A DNA stretch of 64,000 bases from Garcia nutans (lineage: Eukaryota; Streptophyta; Magnoliopsida; Malpighiales; Euphorbiaceae): positions 66,080,501 through 66,144,500 of the forward strand of contig CANTUV010000011.1 in assembly GCA_947685225.1 (NCBI GenBank), given 5' to 3'. The notes under the pieces are model-generated. The model was given only the letters and a program-made list of their open reading frames with translations, had not been told where the DNA came from and did no database searches. Both the position numbers and the translations under genes were made by a program. Positions within the stretch are counted from its first letter, which is position 1. Each line of letters opens with the position of its first letter. Shown piece by piece: positions 12,003-24,259 of this stretch.

Positions 12003-13192
12003 ACTTATTATCTTCCATAAATGTCACCATTTGGTTCATACAAAAATTAAATCAAAACATAAATATTTATCGACATGAGACTTTGGATCTCATGTATGTA
12101 AAAATAATGATTTTTCTAAAACATTACCATTAAAATAATGATTTGCTTATAGAGTCTGAGTTGGTATATATTCATATCTCCATTATATATTTGAAATAGG
12201 TAAGTAATTATGATTTGATTCTATATATGAATGTGTTTATGGACACAAAACTTTGTGAAAGTATTAATAGAAAGAAAATGTGATGAAGAAACAGAGAAAA
12301 TGCATACACGGCTAGACTTCCTTGCCACAAAAAATAAATGGAATTAAAATCAATATGAAAAAAAAACATTTATCAAGAATTAAGAAGAAATAAAACCCAA
12401 AATTCGAAACAAACTAGAAGCTATAAGAAAAACACAAAAATCAGAGAAAATTTGACTCAAGCAACCCAAGAAGCCAAGGAATTATGGCTACCAACCAAGT
12501 TGATCAAACCAATCAAAACTCATAAGCAGAAACAAAAACCATACAAAATAGACAAATCAAACTAGATTAAATAGAGATAAAATAATCATAGTAAGCAACA
12601 ATAATTGAAGATATGGACCTTATCTAATGTTGCAGATCAAATATTTCACTTGATATGTTAATATCTCATTCAAAATCTGTGCCTTTGTGATTTGCACATT
12701 GTGAATCCAAAACTTCCATTTCTCATCTTCGTCTTCTCTAATACAGTAGAATTGTATTTCTCGTAATTGGATAGAGAAAGAGAATTGCTAGGAAAAAGAA
12801 TTATAATTGCCATCAATGAAGAGAAAAGCACATTTGAGAGGAGTTGGGAGGCGCATATTTGGAAGGAGCATTTTTGCGGGTGAGGGTTATTAGACTAGGT
12901 TAAAAAAAGTGGCTAAAATTAGGTTAAATATTTCACTTGGTATGTCAATAAAATTGAGACGCATACAAAGTGATTTTACTTATGTAAATTAATAGATATG
13001 CTAAAATTTACTGATGAACATAACCGAATTTAGAGCCATAATTCTATACGGTCACAATAAATATATGATAAATATATTGATTTGGATTTTAACCCAACTA
13101 AACAAAATAAAAGCCAAAAACCATCCACCAATTCCAACACACATATATACATATGATTTTAAACTTAATATAGTTGTAGTAAACTTAAAATA

Positions 13193-13834
13193 CATATATC
13201 ACTTGTAAGAATAATAAAATTAAAACTCTAGCCTCCCTATTTCTCTTTGAATTCTTATAGATTTTTCTTCTTTCTTAACCCTTGGGGCTGCCGTCAGTTT
13301 ATTGACAGACGGCAGCTCATTCGTCATTCGTCATTCATCTTTCTTTCATCTTTCTTTTAAATCTATTGTTAATTTTTATGTTTTTTCAATTTTACATGTT
13401 TTTTTGTATAGTTTGTTCTTAAATAATTTTTAGATTAATATAGATCTGAAATTTAGTGTCTGTGTCTTATTTTCGTATTTTTTTTTTCTTAGAATAAAAT
13501 TGAATATTATTTAAGTTTTTATTATGAAGTTTTGCCCTTCTTTACTTGAAGGTTATCTATTCTCTTCAAATGAATGTTATTTATCCTTCTTTAATAGAGA
13601 TTTGTCTTTCTCTAATAGAGGTAGTTTATTTTTCTCTAATGGAGGTGTCAAATTGCTCATGGTATGTTACCATTATTCACTGTTTGTATCGAAGAAATTC
13701 AAGAATATCTAGTTTCAATAACTTTATTAGTTATGTATATCTTGTTTATTTTAAAATTTTAAAATTTTATTTGTATATTGCCGATATACTTTCTGACTTA
13801 TTAATGAGAATTTATTTTGCATTCATAAAAAAAA
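13193..13834 (+). mobile_element. Poly(A)-tailed retroposon of unknown family
   Basis: A 640-bp insert ends in a poly(A) tail (about 13827-13837) and lies between imperfect 17-bp direct repeats at 13181-13197 and 13835-13851 (aaacttaaaata then c or a, then atat; 16 of 17 match). Its 5' part is less AT-rich than the surroundings and carries a hairpin, gctgccgtc paired with gacggcagc, at about 13287-13316. The middle has short tandem units of the type ctctaatagaggt (13590-13650). No conserved protein is visible. It could be a short LINE 3' end, a large SINE-like element or a retroposed transcript. Confidence 0.5.
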
Positions 13835-15129
13835 AAACTTAAAATAAATATGTATATATATTCCTGCTCAAGTTTAGATAGTAAATTACATATTCTTACT
13901 TGGGCTAACAATGTACTCGGGTTAAAACAATAAAATATAAAGATTAATCAATAATCAAACATAATTTTTTAGTTTAATTTAGTATTTACAAAATAATAAA
14001 AATATTTATATATATTAAACTTAATATATCTACAAATAATTTTAATTGTAGTAAACTTAAGATATATATATATATATATGGTTTTACATATGGAAGATAT
14101 AAATTTAATATACATACGGTTTTAAACTTCATATAAAATATTATTATTTTAGTTTAAAATGAAATTTACAAAACAATAAAATAAAGAGTATCTTAAATTG
14201 TCTGATGTATTTAGTCATTATTCTCCTTGTGTGTTTTTGTATGTTATTCTTTACAAAAAAATATATAGAGTAAAAGTTGGATTAAGTCCAAAATTGCAGT
14301 AAAATTAACATAAATAATTGTAGTAAACTTAAAATACATATACATACACATATTATATGTATATATATTCCTACTTAAGTTTAATAGAAAATTAAATTGG
14401 CTACTTGGGCTAAAAATATAGTTAAGCTTAACTATATTTACTATTTAGTTAATTTATAGATGAATATTTAGTTAATTTAGTATTTAGTATATAGTTAAGC
14501 TTAAAACTATAGTTTTTTTTTTTCAAAAGAGCTTAAAAATATAGTTAGTTTATTGTTAATACAAATTATGATAAGCCAATACGTCGGTCAACAAGAGTCA
14601 TTGTGAAGAATAGGAAGTTCTTGAACTAATAATACTGCTGTTTATTTTTCTGCTGCAATTATTTTATTCTTAGTGTGTAAATTGCTTAGTCAATTTCAGT
14701 TAGAGTCAAAGCAAATAAAATCTCATTGCTGCCGATTGTGGGCCATGAGAATAGGCAAAGTTGTTGCTTTTCTTTCTTATTTAAGAACATGTAATTTGCA
14801 GCAGTAGGACATGAATGAAAATACAAACTTCCTATTTCTTTATCAAATTTCTTGGCTTCTGACTGGGACCTAACAAATTATTAAAAGTTGGTTTGCACAA
14901 GGAATACAAAATATTCTTAATTGCCGTCTATTTAATATATATTCCTAATTAGGTTACACAATGATCATCATCTTTCTTAGTTAACTATTAAAGCATATAA
15001 AATATAGAATTATTTAAGCTAGTATTTAGGTATATATATATATATTTAATTGTTTGGTTAATTTAAGATTTATATTTTGGGTTTTACTACATTATTATTT
15101 TGTTTCTTGTTTATAAATACTAGATTTTT

Positions 15130-15317
15130 TTTTGTATACTTGCAGAATATCCACTATTGGAAACAGTGACTAATCCCCTCGCTAATTATAGATAACTCAA
15201 AAGGTGAAACAGCTGGTCCGAAAATTCAAGACTGCTCCATACTCAACACCAAAAATCAAACCTTTGACATATGATTGAAGATGGATGAGTCCCTATCACT
15301 CAACCACACCCCTCGAA
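15130..15317 (-). mobile_element. tRNA-derived SINE inserted in the CACTA-like element
   Basis: A 20-bp perfect direct repeat, tttataaatactagattttt, at 15110-15129 and 15318-15337 brackets a 188-bp insert. Read on the minus strand it starts GAGGGGTGTGGTTGAGTGAT, in which TGGTTGAGTGATAGG fits a pol III A box of tRNA-Ser/Leu type. GGTTTGATTTTTGG about 40 bases on is a degenerate B box. It ends in an A run directly at the target duplication. Short length, A/B boxes, A tail and long target duplication together define a SINE. Confidence 0.7.
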
Positions 15318-16671
15318 TTTATAAATACTAGATTTTTAATGTATGAATAATATAATAGAAATTATAGCTACGTATATTATATTTTATAAAAAATTATATA
15401 TATTATAAATTTTAATTTATCACAATTAATCATTTATATAGTAGTAAATTATTATCAGTTACTAATTCATTTGTGTGGTTATAACTAAAATTTTATAGAA
15501 AAATGCTATACGGATCAAGTTGTGACAAATTAAATAAGAGTAAAATGAAAATTTCAGTAAAATTAAAGGGTCAAATGAAAAATTTTAGTCTGTAATATAA
15601 TATTTGTAATTGTAATTACAAATCCCATTTGATGGTAAAAGTAAAAAATATCCCTCTTAATTTATCACAACTTAATCCCTTGTCCAATGTTATAATTATT
15701 ATTGCTATAAATTTTAAGTCTTTGTTACTAATTGAATTAATTAGTTACATTATTTGAGTATAGCTAAAGTTTACAATATTAGATACAAGACATATCGAAT
15801 TATTATTTAATATCATTATTACATTAATCATTTGCATAGTAATAAATTATTATCAATCACTAATTTATTTATGAGGTTATAACTAAAATTTTATAATTAT
15901 TATTGTTATAAATTTTAAATCTTTGTTATTAATTGGATTAATTAGTTACATAATCGAAGTGTAGCTAAATTATATAGTATTAGCTATTACATATATTAAA
16001 GTAATTTTAGTTATACATGTTATATCTCATAACTAATCAATTATTAAACATTTTAGTTTGCCACGCATCAACCATTTGTATAGCAAACAATTATTATTAG
16101 TCACAAATTTATTTATGTGGCTAAAATTAAAAATTTTTTAACTACACTTACTACAAACTTAAAATTTTTGTGACTGGTTAGATTAAATAGTTATATTATT
16201 TCAGCGTAGCTAAAATATTATGGTTAAATTTGAGTTTATTGTCATAATTTTAAAATATTATGACAAGAATAATATATTTACTATGAATAATTAGTTTTAT
16301 AACTAACCAATTTAACAAAATTATATATAGCTACAAAAATTTAATTTTTGTAGCTAGTATAAACTTTTAGCCACAATTTAATCTATTGCAGCTAAGTACT
16401 CATAGTTACATATGAGATTTGTTGTAGTGATTAGTAGCTATTCTCAAAAGAATTATTATCATGAGGTGTATTTTTATGGCACAGGCTAAGTAGTATTTAG
16501 AATGAATCATGAAACCACAATTCCAAAAAACAACATAATCACTCTTTTCATGCTACATTTACTCGTTGTGTAAAGCATATATCAATCTACATCACAAATA
16601 AGAGCATTTTCGAGCAAGGCAAAATATTGGACTTTGTTTCTTCCAAATACAAGGTCAATGGAAGTAGGTAT

Positions 16672-17288
16672 TATTGGGTTCTCAGTCAATAATTAATTGT
16701 ATAAATAAATGCACAATAGAAAAAAGCAAAGAATAACCACAAGAAGAAGAGACAAGATTTAACGTGGAAAACCCTTCAGTGTAGAGGGAAAAACCACGGG
16801 CCAAACTCCGAAATAAAAATTCACTAATTTAAAGAAATCAAGTACAATAAATTCTTAAGCAATCCTCACTCGACTACTTAAGATCACAAATAATAGAAAA
16901 ATATCTAAATACATCTCTAGCAAATTTTTCACTCTTTGGATGATCACACCAAGAAACTAGAGATTAAATTCTCTAATATTTATCTCACAAACTACTTGAA
17001 ATCTTTTTCCTCTCTTATTTCTTCTCTTTTGTATTTTACTTGTGTATCTTGAAGTGAATAAGATGAAGGCTATTTATAGGCCTTCAAATATGTGTGAACA
17101 TATTAATTTGAATCTAACTTATGCCTAATTTTGACTATTATAATGGTGGCTAGAAAAATGTGTTAAATATTTTTTTCTTTTCTAAAACCTAGTCAAAATT
17201 GTAAACTCACCAAACACATTTAATTTTAATCTAGTCAAAATTATAAACTTACCAAACCCATTAATTTTATGGGTTGGATAAATCAACA
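16672..17288 (-). repeat. Copia A 3' LTR
   Basis: The LTR is expected to be bounded by tgttg and caaca. Here the outer end reads tattg, so the terminal TG has become TA. A TATA box (CTATAAATA on the minus strand) lies at about 17071-17079. It abuts a polypurine tract (GAGGGGGAGAT on the minus strand, about 17289-17300). Confidence 0.9.
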
Positions 17289-17332
17289 ATCTCCCCCTCT
17301 AACCCATGGGGAGATGTTCACACATCTATTAC

Positions 17333-20300
17333 TCAATTACCATTCAGTCCCACCGTCTTGGTGCAAAACTGATGCTTGTCACGAGTCACCACTTTAGTCA
17401 ACATGTCAACTGAATTTTTGTCAGTGTGAATCTTCTTTAATAACATCTCTTGATTATTCACCACTTCACGAATCCAATGGTATCTCACATCAATATGCTT
17501 AGTCCAACCATGGTATATGCCATTCTTGCTCAAATCTAGAGCACTTTGACTATCACAATTCATCACATACTCACTCTGCTTCAACTCCAACTCTTCTAGA
17601 AATCTTTTCAACCAAAGCATCTCTTTACTAGCTTCAGTTATAGCTATATACTCTACCTCAGTTGTGGATAGAGCAACACACTTTTATAATTTGGACGGCC
17701 ATGATATAGCTCCCCCTGCAAAAGTAAATACATACCCTGAAGTCGACTTCCTGCCATCAAGGTCACTTGCCATATCCACATCTGTATATCCTTCTCGAAT
17801 TAGTTTTGAGCCTCCAAAGCATAAGCACTTCTTAAAAGTACCTCTCAAATATCTGAGAATCCATTTGACCGCCTCCCAGTGATCTTTACCAGGATTCAAA
17901 AGAAACCTGCTGACTAAACCAACAGCATGAGCAATATCTGGTCGAGTGCTAACCATTGCGTACATTAAACTCCCGACTGCAGAAGAGTAAGGAATAACCG
18001 CCATTTCTTCCTTTTCTTTTTCTATAGAAGGACAAGATTTCTTGCTAAGTACAAAGTGATTAGCAAGAGGTGTGCTAATTGGCTTAGCATTCTTCATATT
18101 AAATCCGCTTAGAACCTGCTCAACATATTTCTCTTGTGACAGCCACAACTTCTAAGCTTTTGTCACGAGTAATCTGCATGCCTAAAATTCGTCTTGCTGG
18201 TCCCAAATCCTTCATATCAAAGGAGCCAAACAACTCATTTTTTAAACCACTAATTATAGTAGCATCTTGCCCTATTATCAACATATCATCCACATAGAGC
18301 AAAAGAATGATAAATTTACCATTTGAAAATATTTTGAAGTACACACAATGATATGCTTCTATTCTAGTATAGCCATGACTCACCATGAAAAGAGTCAAAT
18401 TTCTTATACCACTGTCTCGGAGCCTGTTTTAATCCATACAGACTCTTCTTTAACCTGCAAACCATGTGTTCTTTTCCTTTTACTTCAAATCCGTCAGGTT
18501 GCTCCATGTAAATTTCTTCCTCCAAATCACCATGAAGGAATACAGTTTTCACATCTAACTGTTCAAGCTCAATATCCAAGCTTGCAGTTAAACCAAGGAT
18601 CACTCGAATAGAGCTCATCTTCACAACAGGAGAAAAATTTTCATCAAAATCAACCCCTTTCTTTTGATTGAAACCCTTTACTACCAAACGAGCTTTGTAT
18701 TTTACTAGCTTCTCTCCATCCATCTTAAGCTTGTACACCCATTTGTTCTTCAAGACTTTTCTACCTTCTGGAAGTTCAACAAGCTCATAAGTATTGTTCT
18801 TTTTCAAAGAACTCATCTCTTCCTGCATTGCTTTCATCCACTGAGTCTTCTCTTTATGATTCTAAACTTCCTGGAAGCTTTCTGGCTCCCCCTCTTCAGT
18901 AACTGTTACATACTCAGAACTGAAATATTTGGTAGATGGATGATGTGCTCTGGTTGACCTTCTGACTTGAGGTTCTTCTACAGTCTGGGGAGGAAGAGAT
19001 TGCTCTTCCTACTCAGCATCATCATCAGTATCAACTGGTACTGGCATGTCATTAATCTCATATTCTTCAAGCAACTCTCCTTCATCTGTGGCATTTCTGA
19101 TTGAAGGAGAAATTAATACAGGAAGAGGAATATCATCACTACTTGTAATTTTCTCTGATTGCTCAGAGTCCAACAAGGTCTTGTGTTCATGGAAGATTAC
19201 ATCTCTGGATCTGATTACTTTCTTCTTCACTGGATCCTATAGCTTGTATCCAGACTCTGCATCTCCATAACCCAAAAATATGCACGGAACAGCTCTATCA
19301 TCAAGTTTCTGTCTCTGCTCCTTAGGTATATGGACAAAAGCCTTGCATCCAAATACCTTCAAGTGAGAGTAAGCAACCTCCTTTCCAGACCATACTCTCT
19401 CAGGTACATCAAAATTCAAAGGAGCTGATGGAGAATGATTCATCAAGTAGCAGGCAGTATAGAGTGCTTCACCCCAAAATGGCTTAAGAAGTTTAGCCAT
19501 TTTCAGCATGGATCTGACTTTCTCTAAGATAGTTTTGTTTGTCCTTTCAGCTACACCATTATGCTGTGGAGTGCTAAGAACTGTCTTCTCATGTCTGATT
19601 CCATGCTCTAAGCAGTAATTTGCAAACTCATTTGAAGTGTATTCACCTCTATTATCACTGCGAAGACACTTTAAGGATGTTCCATTTTCTCTTTCCACCA
19701 TTGCATGGAAATGCTTAAAATGCTGAAGAACCTGATCTTTTGATTTCAGAACAAACACCCAAACCTTTCGTGAAGCATCATCGATAAAAGTAACAAAATA
19801 TCTACTACCTCCTAAAGTTTCCACATCAATGGGACCACATACATCAGAGTAAACTAATTCAAGTACATTATTTTTCCTTACAGATGAACTACTAAAGGAG
19901 ACTCTATGTTGTTTGCCATACAAACAATCATTACAAGGGTTTAGACTCATACTTTTGGCAAAGGGAATGAGAGACTTTTTTGCCAAAATTTGCAACCCTT
20001 TTTCACTCATATGGGCCAGCCTCTTGTGCCACAAGTCTGGCGAAGCATCATCTTCAACTGTATTCAACTCACCTTTTATCATCTTCACTTGAGTCTTATA
20101 GAGTGTATAACACAATCTACCTTTGGCAATTACAATTGAGCCTTTGGTGAGTTTCAAATTTTTATCACCAAATATATTGTAATAACCATCTAGATCCAGA
20201 ACATGAGTAGAAATTAAATTTAGACGTAAATCTGGTACATGTCGTACATTCTTTAGAGTCAACGTGTAACCAATATTTGTCTGAACACAGACATCACCAA

Positions 20301-21306
20301 TACCTACTATATCTGCATAGCTGGTATTACCCATCTTTACTCTGCCAAAATTACCTGCTTTGTACACAGTAAAGATGTCTCTCCTTGGTGTAGCATGGTA
20401 TGATGCTGCAGAATCAATAACCTACTCCATGTCAGAACTAGTAACCTTATCATGCTCCTCAATAATGGAGAGTACAACCATCTCTTCATTATCATCAGCA
20501 ACAGTTGCAGTGGTATTTTGATCATCTACCTTCTTTTGATTTTTCTCATCATTTTGTTCCCTTTTCCAAACTTTGCAGTTTCTTTTCATATGTCCCTCCT
20601 TGCCGCAGTGATAACAGCTGAATTTCACTTTCGATTGTGACTTGCCTCTTGATTTATAATGCCCTTTGGGACCTCTGCTTTTACTTCTACCTCTGCTCTC
20701 TGTAGTTGTAACAAGAGCTTGTGAAGTATCAATGCCCATATCCTTTCTTCTAGTCTCCTCATTGTAAAGACTGTCATTTATAAATGATAAAGACAAAAAA
20801 CCGCTTGAAGCAGAGTTACTGAGAGACACCACCAAGGTCTCCCAACTATCTGGCAAGGAACTCAAGAGCAATAATGCCTGCAATTCATCATCCAGGACTA
20901 TCTTCATGATGCTCAACTGATTTACTAGTTCTTGAAACTCACTCAAGTGTTCTGCAATGGATCGTCCATCTCTTAGTTTCAAATTCACAAGCTTTCTAAT
21001 GGAAAAAGCTTTATTCTGAGCACTTTTTCTTTCATATATGATTTCTAAATCTTTCTATAATTTTTGCGCATCAACTTCTTTGCTTATAAGATGGTAGACA
21101 TTATTATTTACCCACTGTCGAATAGTACCGACAGTTTTTCTGTGCATCTTCTCCCAATCATCATCTGATTTTCCGCTTGGCTTATTCGATCCTAATTTTA
21201 TAGGATCATACAGGTCCTTACAATAGAGAAGGTCTTCCATCTTCGACTTCCAAATAAAATAATTTGAAGCCCACAATTTAATCATGGTGCCTGCGAATTT
21301 CTCCAT
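17333..21306 (-). pseudogene. Copia A gag-pol polyprotein, broken by stops and frameshifts
   Basis: Starts at ATG 21306 with MEKFAGTMIKLWASNYFIWK (gag), followed by the zinc knuckle CYHCGKEGHMKRNC near 20600-20560 and the protease region VIDSAASYHATP near 20420-20380. GAG-pre-integrase (LWHKRLAHMSEKGL) and an integrase core with its D, D and E residues (SDVCGPI, LRSDNRGEY, HNGVAERTN) lie between 20030 and 19520. Reverse transcriptase spans about 18840-18120 with YVDDMLI near 18290, and RNase H runs to 17333. In-frame stops appear after AQKL (about 21055), SSDME (about 20422), SGYKL (about 19237), DDAE (about 19009), at about 18863 and after WPSKL (about 17684). Frame changes occur near 18390 and 18140. 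Several stops are TAG where family members have Trp (TGG). Confidence 0.9.
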
Positions 21307-21342
21307 TCTAATTTACACAATTAATTCTACACCAAAAGAACC

Positions 21343-21355
21343 AGGCTCTGATATC
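21343..21355 (-). other. Copia A primer binding site
   Basis: Just inside the 5' LTR the minus strand reads TGATATCAGAGCC, one base away from TGGTATCAGAGCC, the sequence complementary to the 3' end of initiator tRNA-Met used as primer by most plant copia elements. Confidence 0.8.
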
Positions 21356-21358
21356 ACT

Positions 21359-21975
21359 TGTTGGGTTCTCAGTCAATAATTAATTGTATAAATGAATGCA
21401 CAATAGGAAGAAGCAAAGAATAACCACAAGAAGAAGAGACAAGATTTAACGTGGAAAATCCTCCAGTATAGAGGGAAAAATCACGGGCCAAACTCCGAAA
21501 TAAAAATTCACTAATTCAAAGAAATCAAGTACAATAAATTCTTAAACAATTCTCACTTGACTACTTAAGATCACAAATAATAGAAAAAATATCTAAATAC
21601 CTCTCTAGCAAATTTTCACTCTTTGGATGATCACACCAAGAAACTAGAGAATAATTCTCTAATATTTATCTCACAAACTACTTGAAATCTTTTTCCTCTC
21701 TTATTTCTTCTCTCTTGTATTTCACTTGTGTATCTTGAAGTGAATAAGATAAAGGCTATTTATAGGCCTTCAAATATGTGTGAACATATTAATTTGTGCC
21801 TAACTTATGCCTAATTTTGACTATTACAATAGTGGCTAGAAAAATGTGTTAAATATTTTTTTTCTTTTCTAAAACCTAGTCAAAATTGTAAACTCACCAA
21901 ACCCATTTAATTTTAATCTAGTCAAAATTGTAAACTTACCAAACCCATTAATTTCATGAGTTGGATAAATCAATA
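21359..21975 (-). repeat. Copia A 5' LTR
   Basis: Matches the other LTR over its full 617 bp. The outer end is aata where caaca is expected. The TATA box CTATAAATA on the minus strand is at about 21757-21765 and would drive the genomic RNA. Confidence 0.9.
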
Positions 21976-21980
21976 GGTAT

Positions 21981-22724
21981 AGTGTCTAACAAATAACCAA
22001 GTGGGTATGCACCACAAATGCAAAAGGGAAAGATGGGGAACTCTGAAAATGCCTAACAATAAAGCCATCCTAGGATCGGACACAACATATCAAAGTGCCT
22101 TCAACAATTATAAATTACTATCTCATAAAAAGGGGAAAAATAAGGCGATAAATGTTAATATGAACTCGACTAGCGTTATAGGGTATTTCTTTTTTTTTTA
22201 ATCACAGCTTAAAGTGAGTAACCCTAATCAAATAGTTGTAGTTTGAACAGCCGCATAACATACAATGGATGTAGGAAGCATCAAAACCATAATAAATAAA
22301 TAAATATTTATTGAAATCTCAACTGGTATAGCCGTATAGGCCGCACAATTTAGGAAATGGATATGCTGCATCATGGCGTACACACGCACAAAAGAAAAGT
22401 TAGATTGAGATGCCCTAGTGACCAACCATCAATCATGTTTGAGGAAATGAAATTATATGAAGCAACAAAACTATCCCCGACATGATACAATCAATCTGAT
22501 GAAAATTCTTATTTCGTGAATAAAAGAGGCATCATCCAACTGAGAAAAGGCAAAATCGATGATTCTATTATCAATTAGAAAATAGAATTGGAAGACGTGA
22601 ATTAGAGTAGCATAAGGTTTCATTTGCATGCATATTTAAAGAAAGAGAAGCAGCCTTTCAGGAATAATATGAGACAATAGTTAGAAACCATGATAAGAGC
22701 AAGTTGCTTAAGCAAAGCATGCTA
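21981..22724. other. Spacer, no gene seen
   Basis: Moderately AT-rich single-copy-looking DNA between Copia A and the large inverted repeat. Short open frames here lack recognisable motifs. Confidence 0.5.
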
Positions 22725-24104
22725 GGATAATTACTAAATTATGAGAAAAGTTCTAAAAAATTACTAAAATATAAAATTTCTTTCAAATATTACTACAATA
22801 TGGGAGTCAAAGAGTTAAACTAAAAGATATATTTTTTATTTGACCTTTTATTTTTTAATCATTTTTGCACCAAATCGCTATTGCACCAAACCGCAACTTT
22901 GAATAGCGATTTGGTGCAATTTTTTTTTTAAAAATATTATATGATCAAACCGTAATTTAAAGTTGTGACTTGATATAATTTTTTTAAAAAATTATATATA
23001 GCACTGAATATAAAATATTACTATATTAATTAGACTCTAGAATTATAACATCAAATCTAAAATACCACTATATTAATTAAAAAAATTAAAATTTTTACCT
23101 AATTATCAAAAAAATTAAATTTTTATATAAAATATCACTAACCTAATTAAAAAATTAAAATTTTAACCTAATTAACATAAATTACCTAATTATCATAAAA
23201 ATTTCATGTAATATCTAATTTTACTATAATATATAAAAAAAATTAAAATTTTAACCCCAATTAACAAAGAACTCTAATTTTTACTTAAATACTGATAAAT
23301 TAGTTAAAAAATTAAATTTCTTGACCTAAAAATAAAAAATTTTAATTTTCTCCTAAAAAATTAATTTATATCGTCTAAAAATAAAAAAAATTAATTTTCT
23401 CCTAAAAAATTCATTTATATCACTCATTATTAAATATTCAAATTTTGTCCCTAAAATACCACTATAATTTATCCCTATAATTTTTTAAACTAATATATTG
23501 GCATTTTATAAAAGGTTAATTAGAGTTAAAATTTTAATTTTTTAATATATTAGATTTTATATTAAATTTTTATGATAATTAGGTAATTTATGTTAATTAG
23601 GGTTAAAATTTTATTTTTTTAATTAAGTTAGTAGTATTTTATATAAAAATTAATTTTTTTATAATTAAGTAAAAATTTTAATTTTCTAATTAATATAATA
23701 GTATTTTAGGCTTGGTGCTATATACCTAAAATTTAATTAATATAGTGGTATTTTAGGTTCGGTGCTATATATTTATTTTTAATTAATATCAAAAATCTCA
23801 TCAGCCAGACACCAAACTACTACTTTGAGTTGCAGTTTGGTACAAAAATTTTAAAAAAATATTAGCACCAAACACAACTTTAAGTTACAGTTTGGTGATA
23901 TAATATATTTTTAAAATTTTTTTGTATCAAACTGTAACTCAAAATTACGGTTTGGTAAAAAAATAATTAAAAAAATATAAATGGTCAAATTGAAAGTGTG
24001 GCTTTCGGTTTGATTATTTAATTCCCATAATATGATAATATTTGAGAGAAATCTCATATTTCAGTAATTTTTTAGAAATTCTCTCAAAATTTAGTAATTA
24101 TCCC
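22725..24104. repeat. Giant inverted repeat (fold-back / MULE-like element), about 1.4 kb
   Basis: The left arm (about 22725-23265) and right arm (about 23512-24104) are reverse complements along most of their length. The outermost ends read ggataattactaaatt on both strands, and the match continues through ctaaaaaattactaaaata, the gttttggtgc-like blocks and the central taattaggtaatttatgtta block. Inside each arm are smaller palindromes, the best being gcaccaaatcgctatt at 22867-22882 against its exact complement at 22902-22917. The loop of about 250 bp holds a twofold 48-bp repeat (about 23318-23415). No ORF is present and no clear target duplication was found. The structure fits a non-autonomous Mutator-like or fold-back transposon with very long terminal inverted repeats. 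Confidence 0.8.
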
Positions 24105-24219
24105 AAGTAAGCTACCTTCATATTCAATTCTATTCATTTTGAGATCCATGTTAGTATACCTAAGAGAAAATTAAAGGATTATTAAAAAATTTAGAGGATT
24201 TGGAATTTGATTTGCTGCA

Positions 24220-24247
24220 TAATAATAATAATAATAATAATAATAAT
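24220..24247. repeat. (AAT)n microsatellite
   Basis: About nine AAT units just outside the right arm of the inverted repeat. Confidence 0.9.
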
Positions 24248-24259
24248 GCCTTTGAAAAT

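Larger units (their letters stand above)
10911..16429. mobile_element. Probable non-autonomous CACTA (En/Spm) element
   Basis: The left end reads CACTGTAAGAAAAA and the right end, read inwards on the minus strand, CACTACAACAAATC, both matching the CACTA-type terminal consensus. Both ends are dense in the subterminal motif tagctaaaa and its complement (for example 10950-11140 and 16190-16400), as expected of CACTA transposase-binding regions. Flanks are atta on both sides, offset by one base from a clean 3-bp duplication. No transposase frame is present over 5.5 kb. It contains a poly(A)-tailed retroposon (13.2-13.8 kb) and a SINE (15.1-15.3 kb). The two ends might belong to different elements, because the terminal repeat is short and imperfect. 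Confidence 0.5.
16672..21975 (-). mobile_element. Copia element A, complete but decayed
   Basis: A 5.3-kb Ty1/copia LTR retrotransposon in minus orientation, with two 617-bp LTRs and a 5-bp target duplication ggtat at 16667-16671 and 21976-21980. Internal order on the minus strand is gag, protease, integrase, reverse transcriptase, RNase H, which is the copia order. By eye count the LTRs differ at about 26 positions plus a few indels (roughly 4%), mostly C/T and G/A changes. The coding region holds several stops and at least two frameshifts, so it is non-autonomous now. Sequence flavour (GAG-pre-integrase and integrase blocks) suggests the Tork/Tnt1 side of copia, which is an inference. Confidence 0.93.

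Noticed and set aside
13524..13842. Overlapping short open frames starting MKFCPSLLEGYLFSSN and MKVIYSLQMNVIY.
   Set aside because: They arise from short T-rich repeats in the poly(A)-tailed retroposon and show no protein-like conservation.
17664..20640. Several plus-strand open frames inside Copia A.
   Set aside because: They are antisense shadows of gag-pol.
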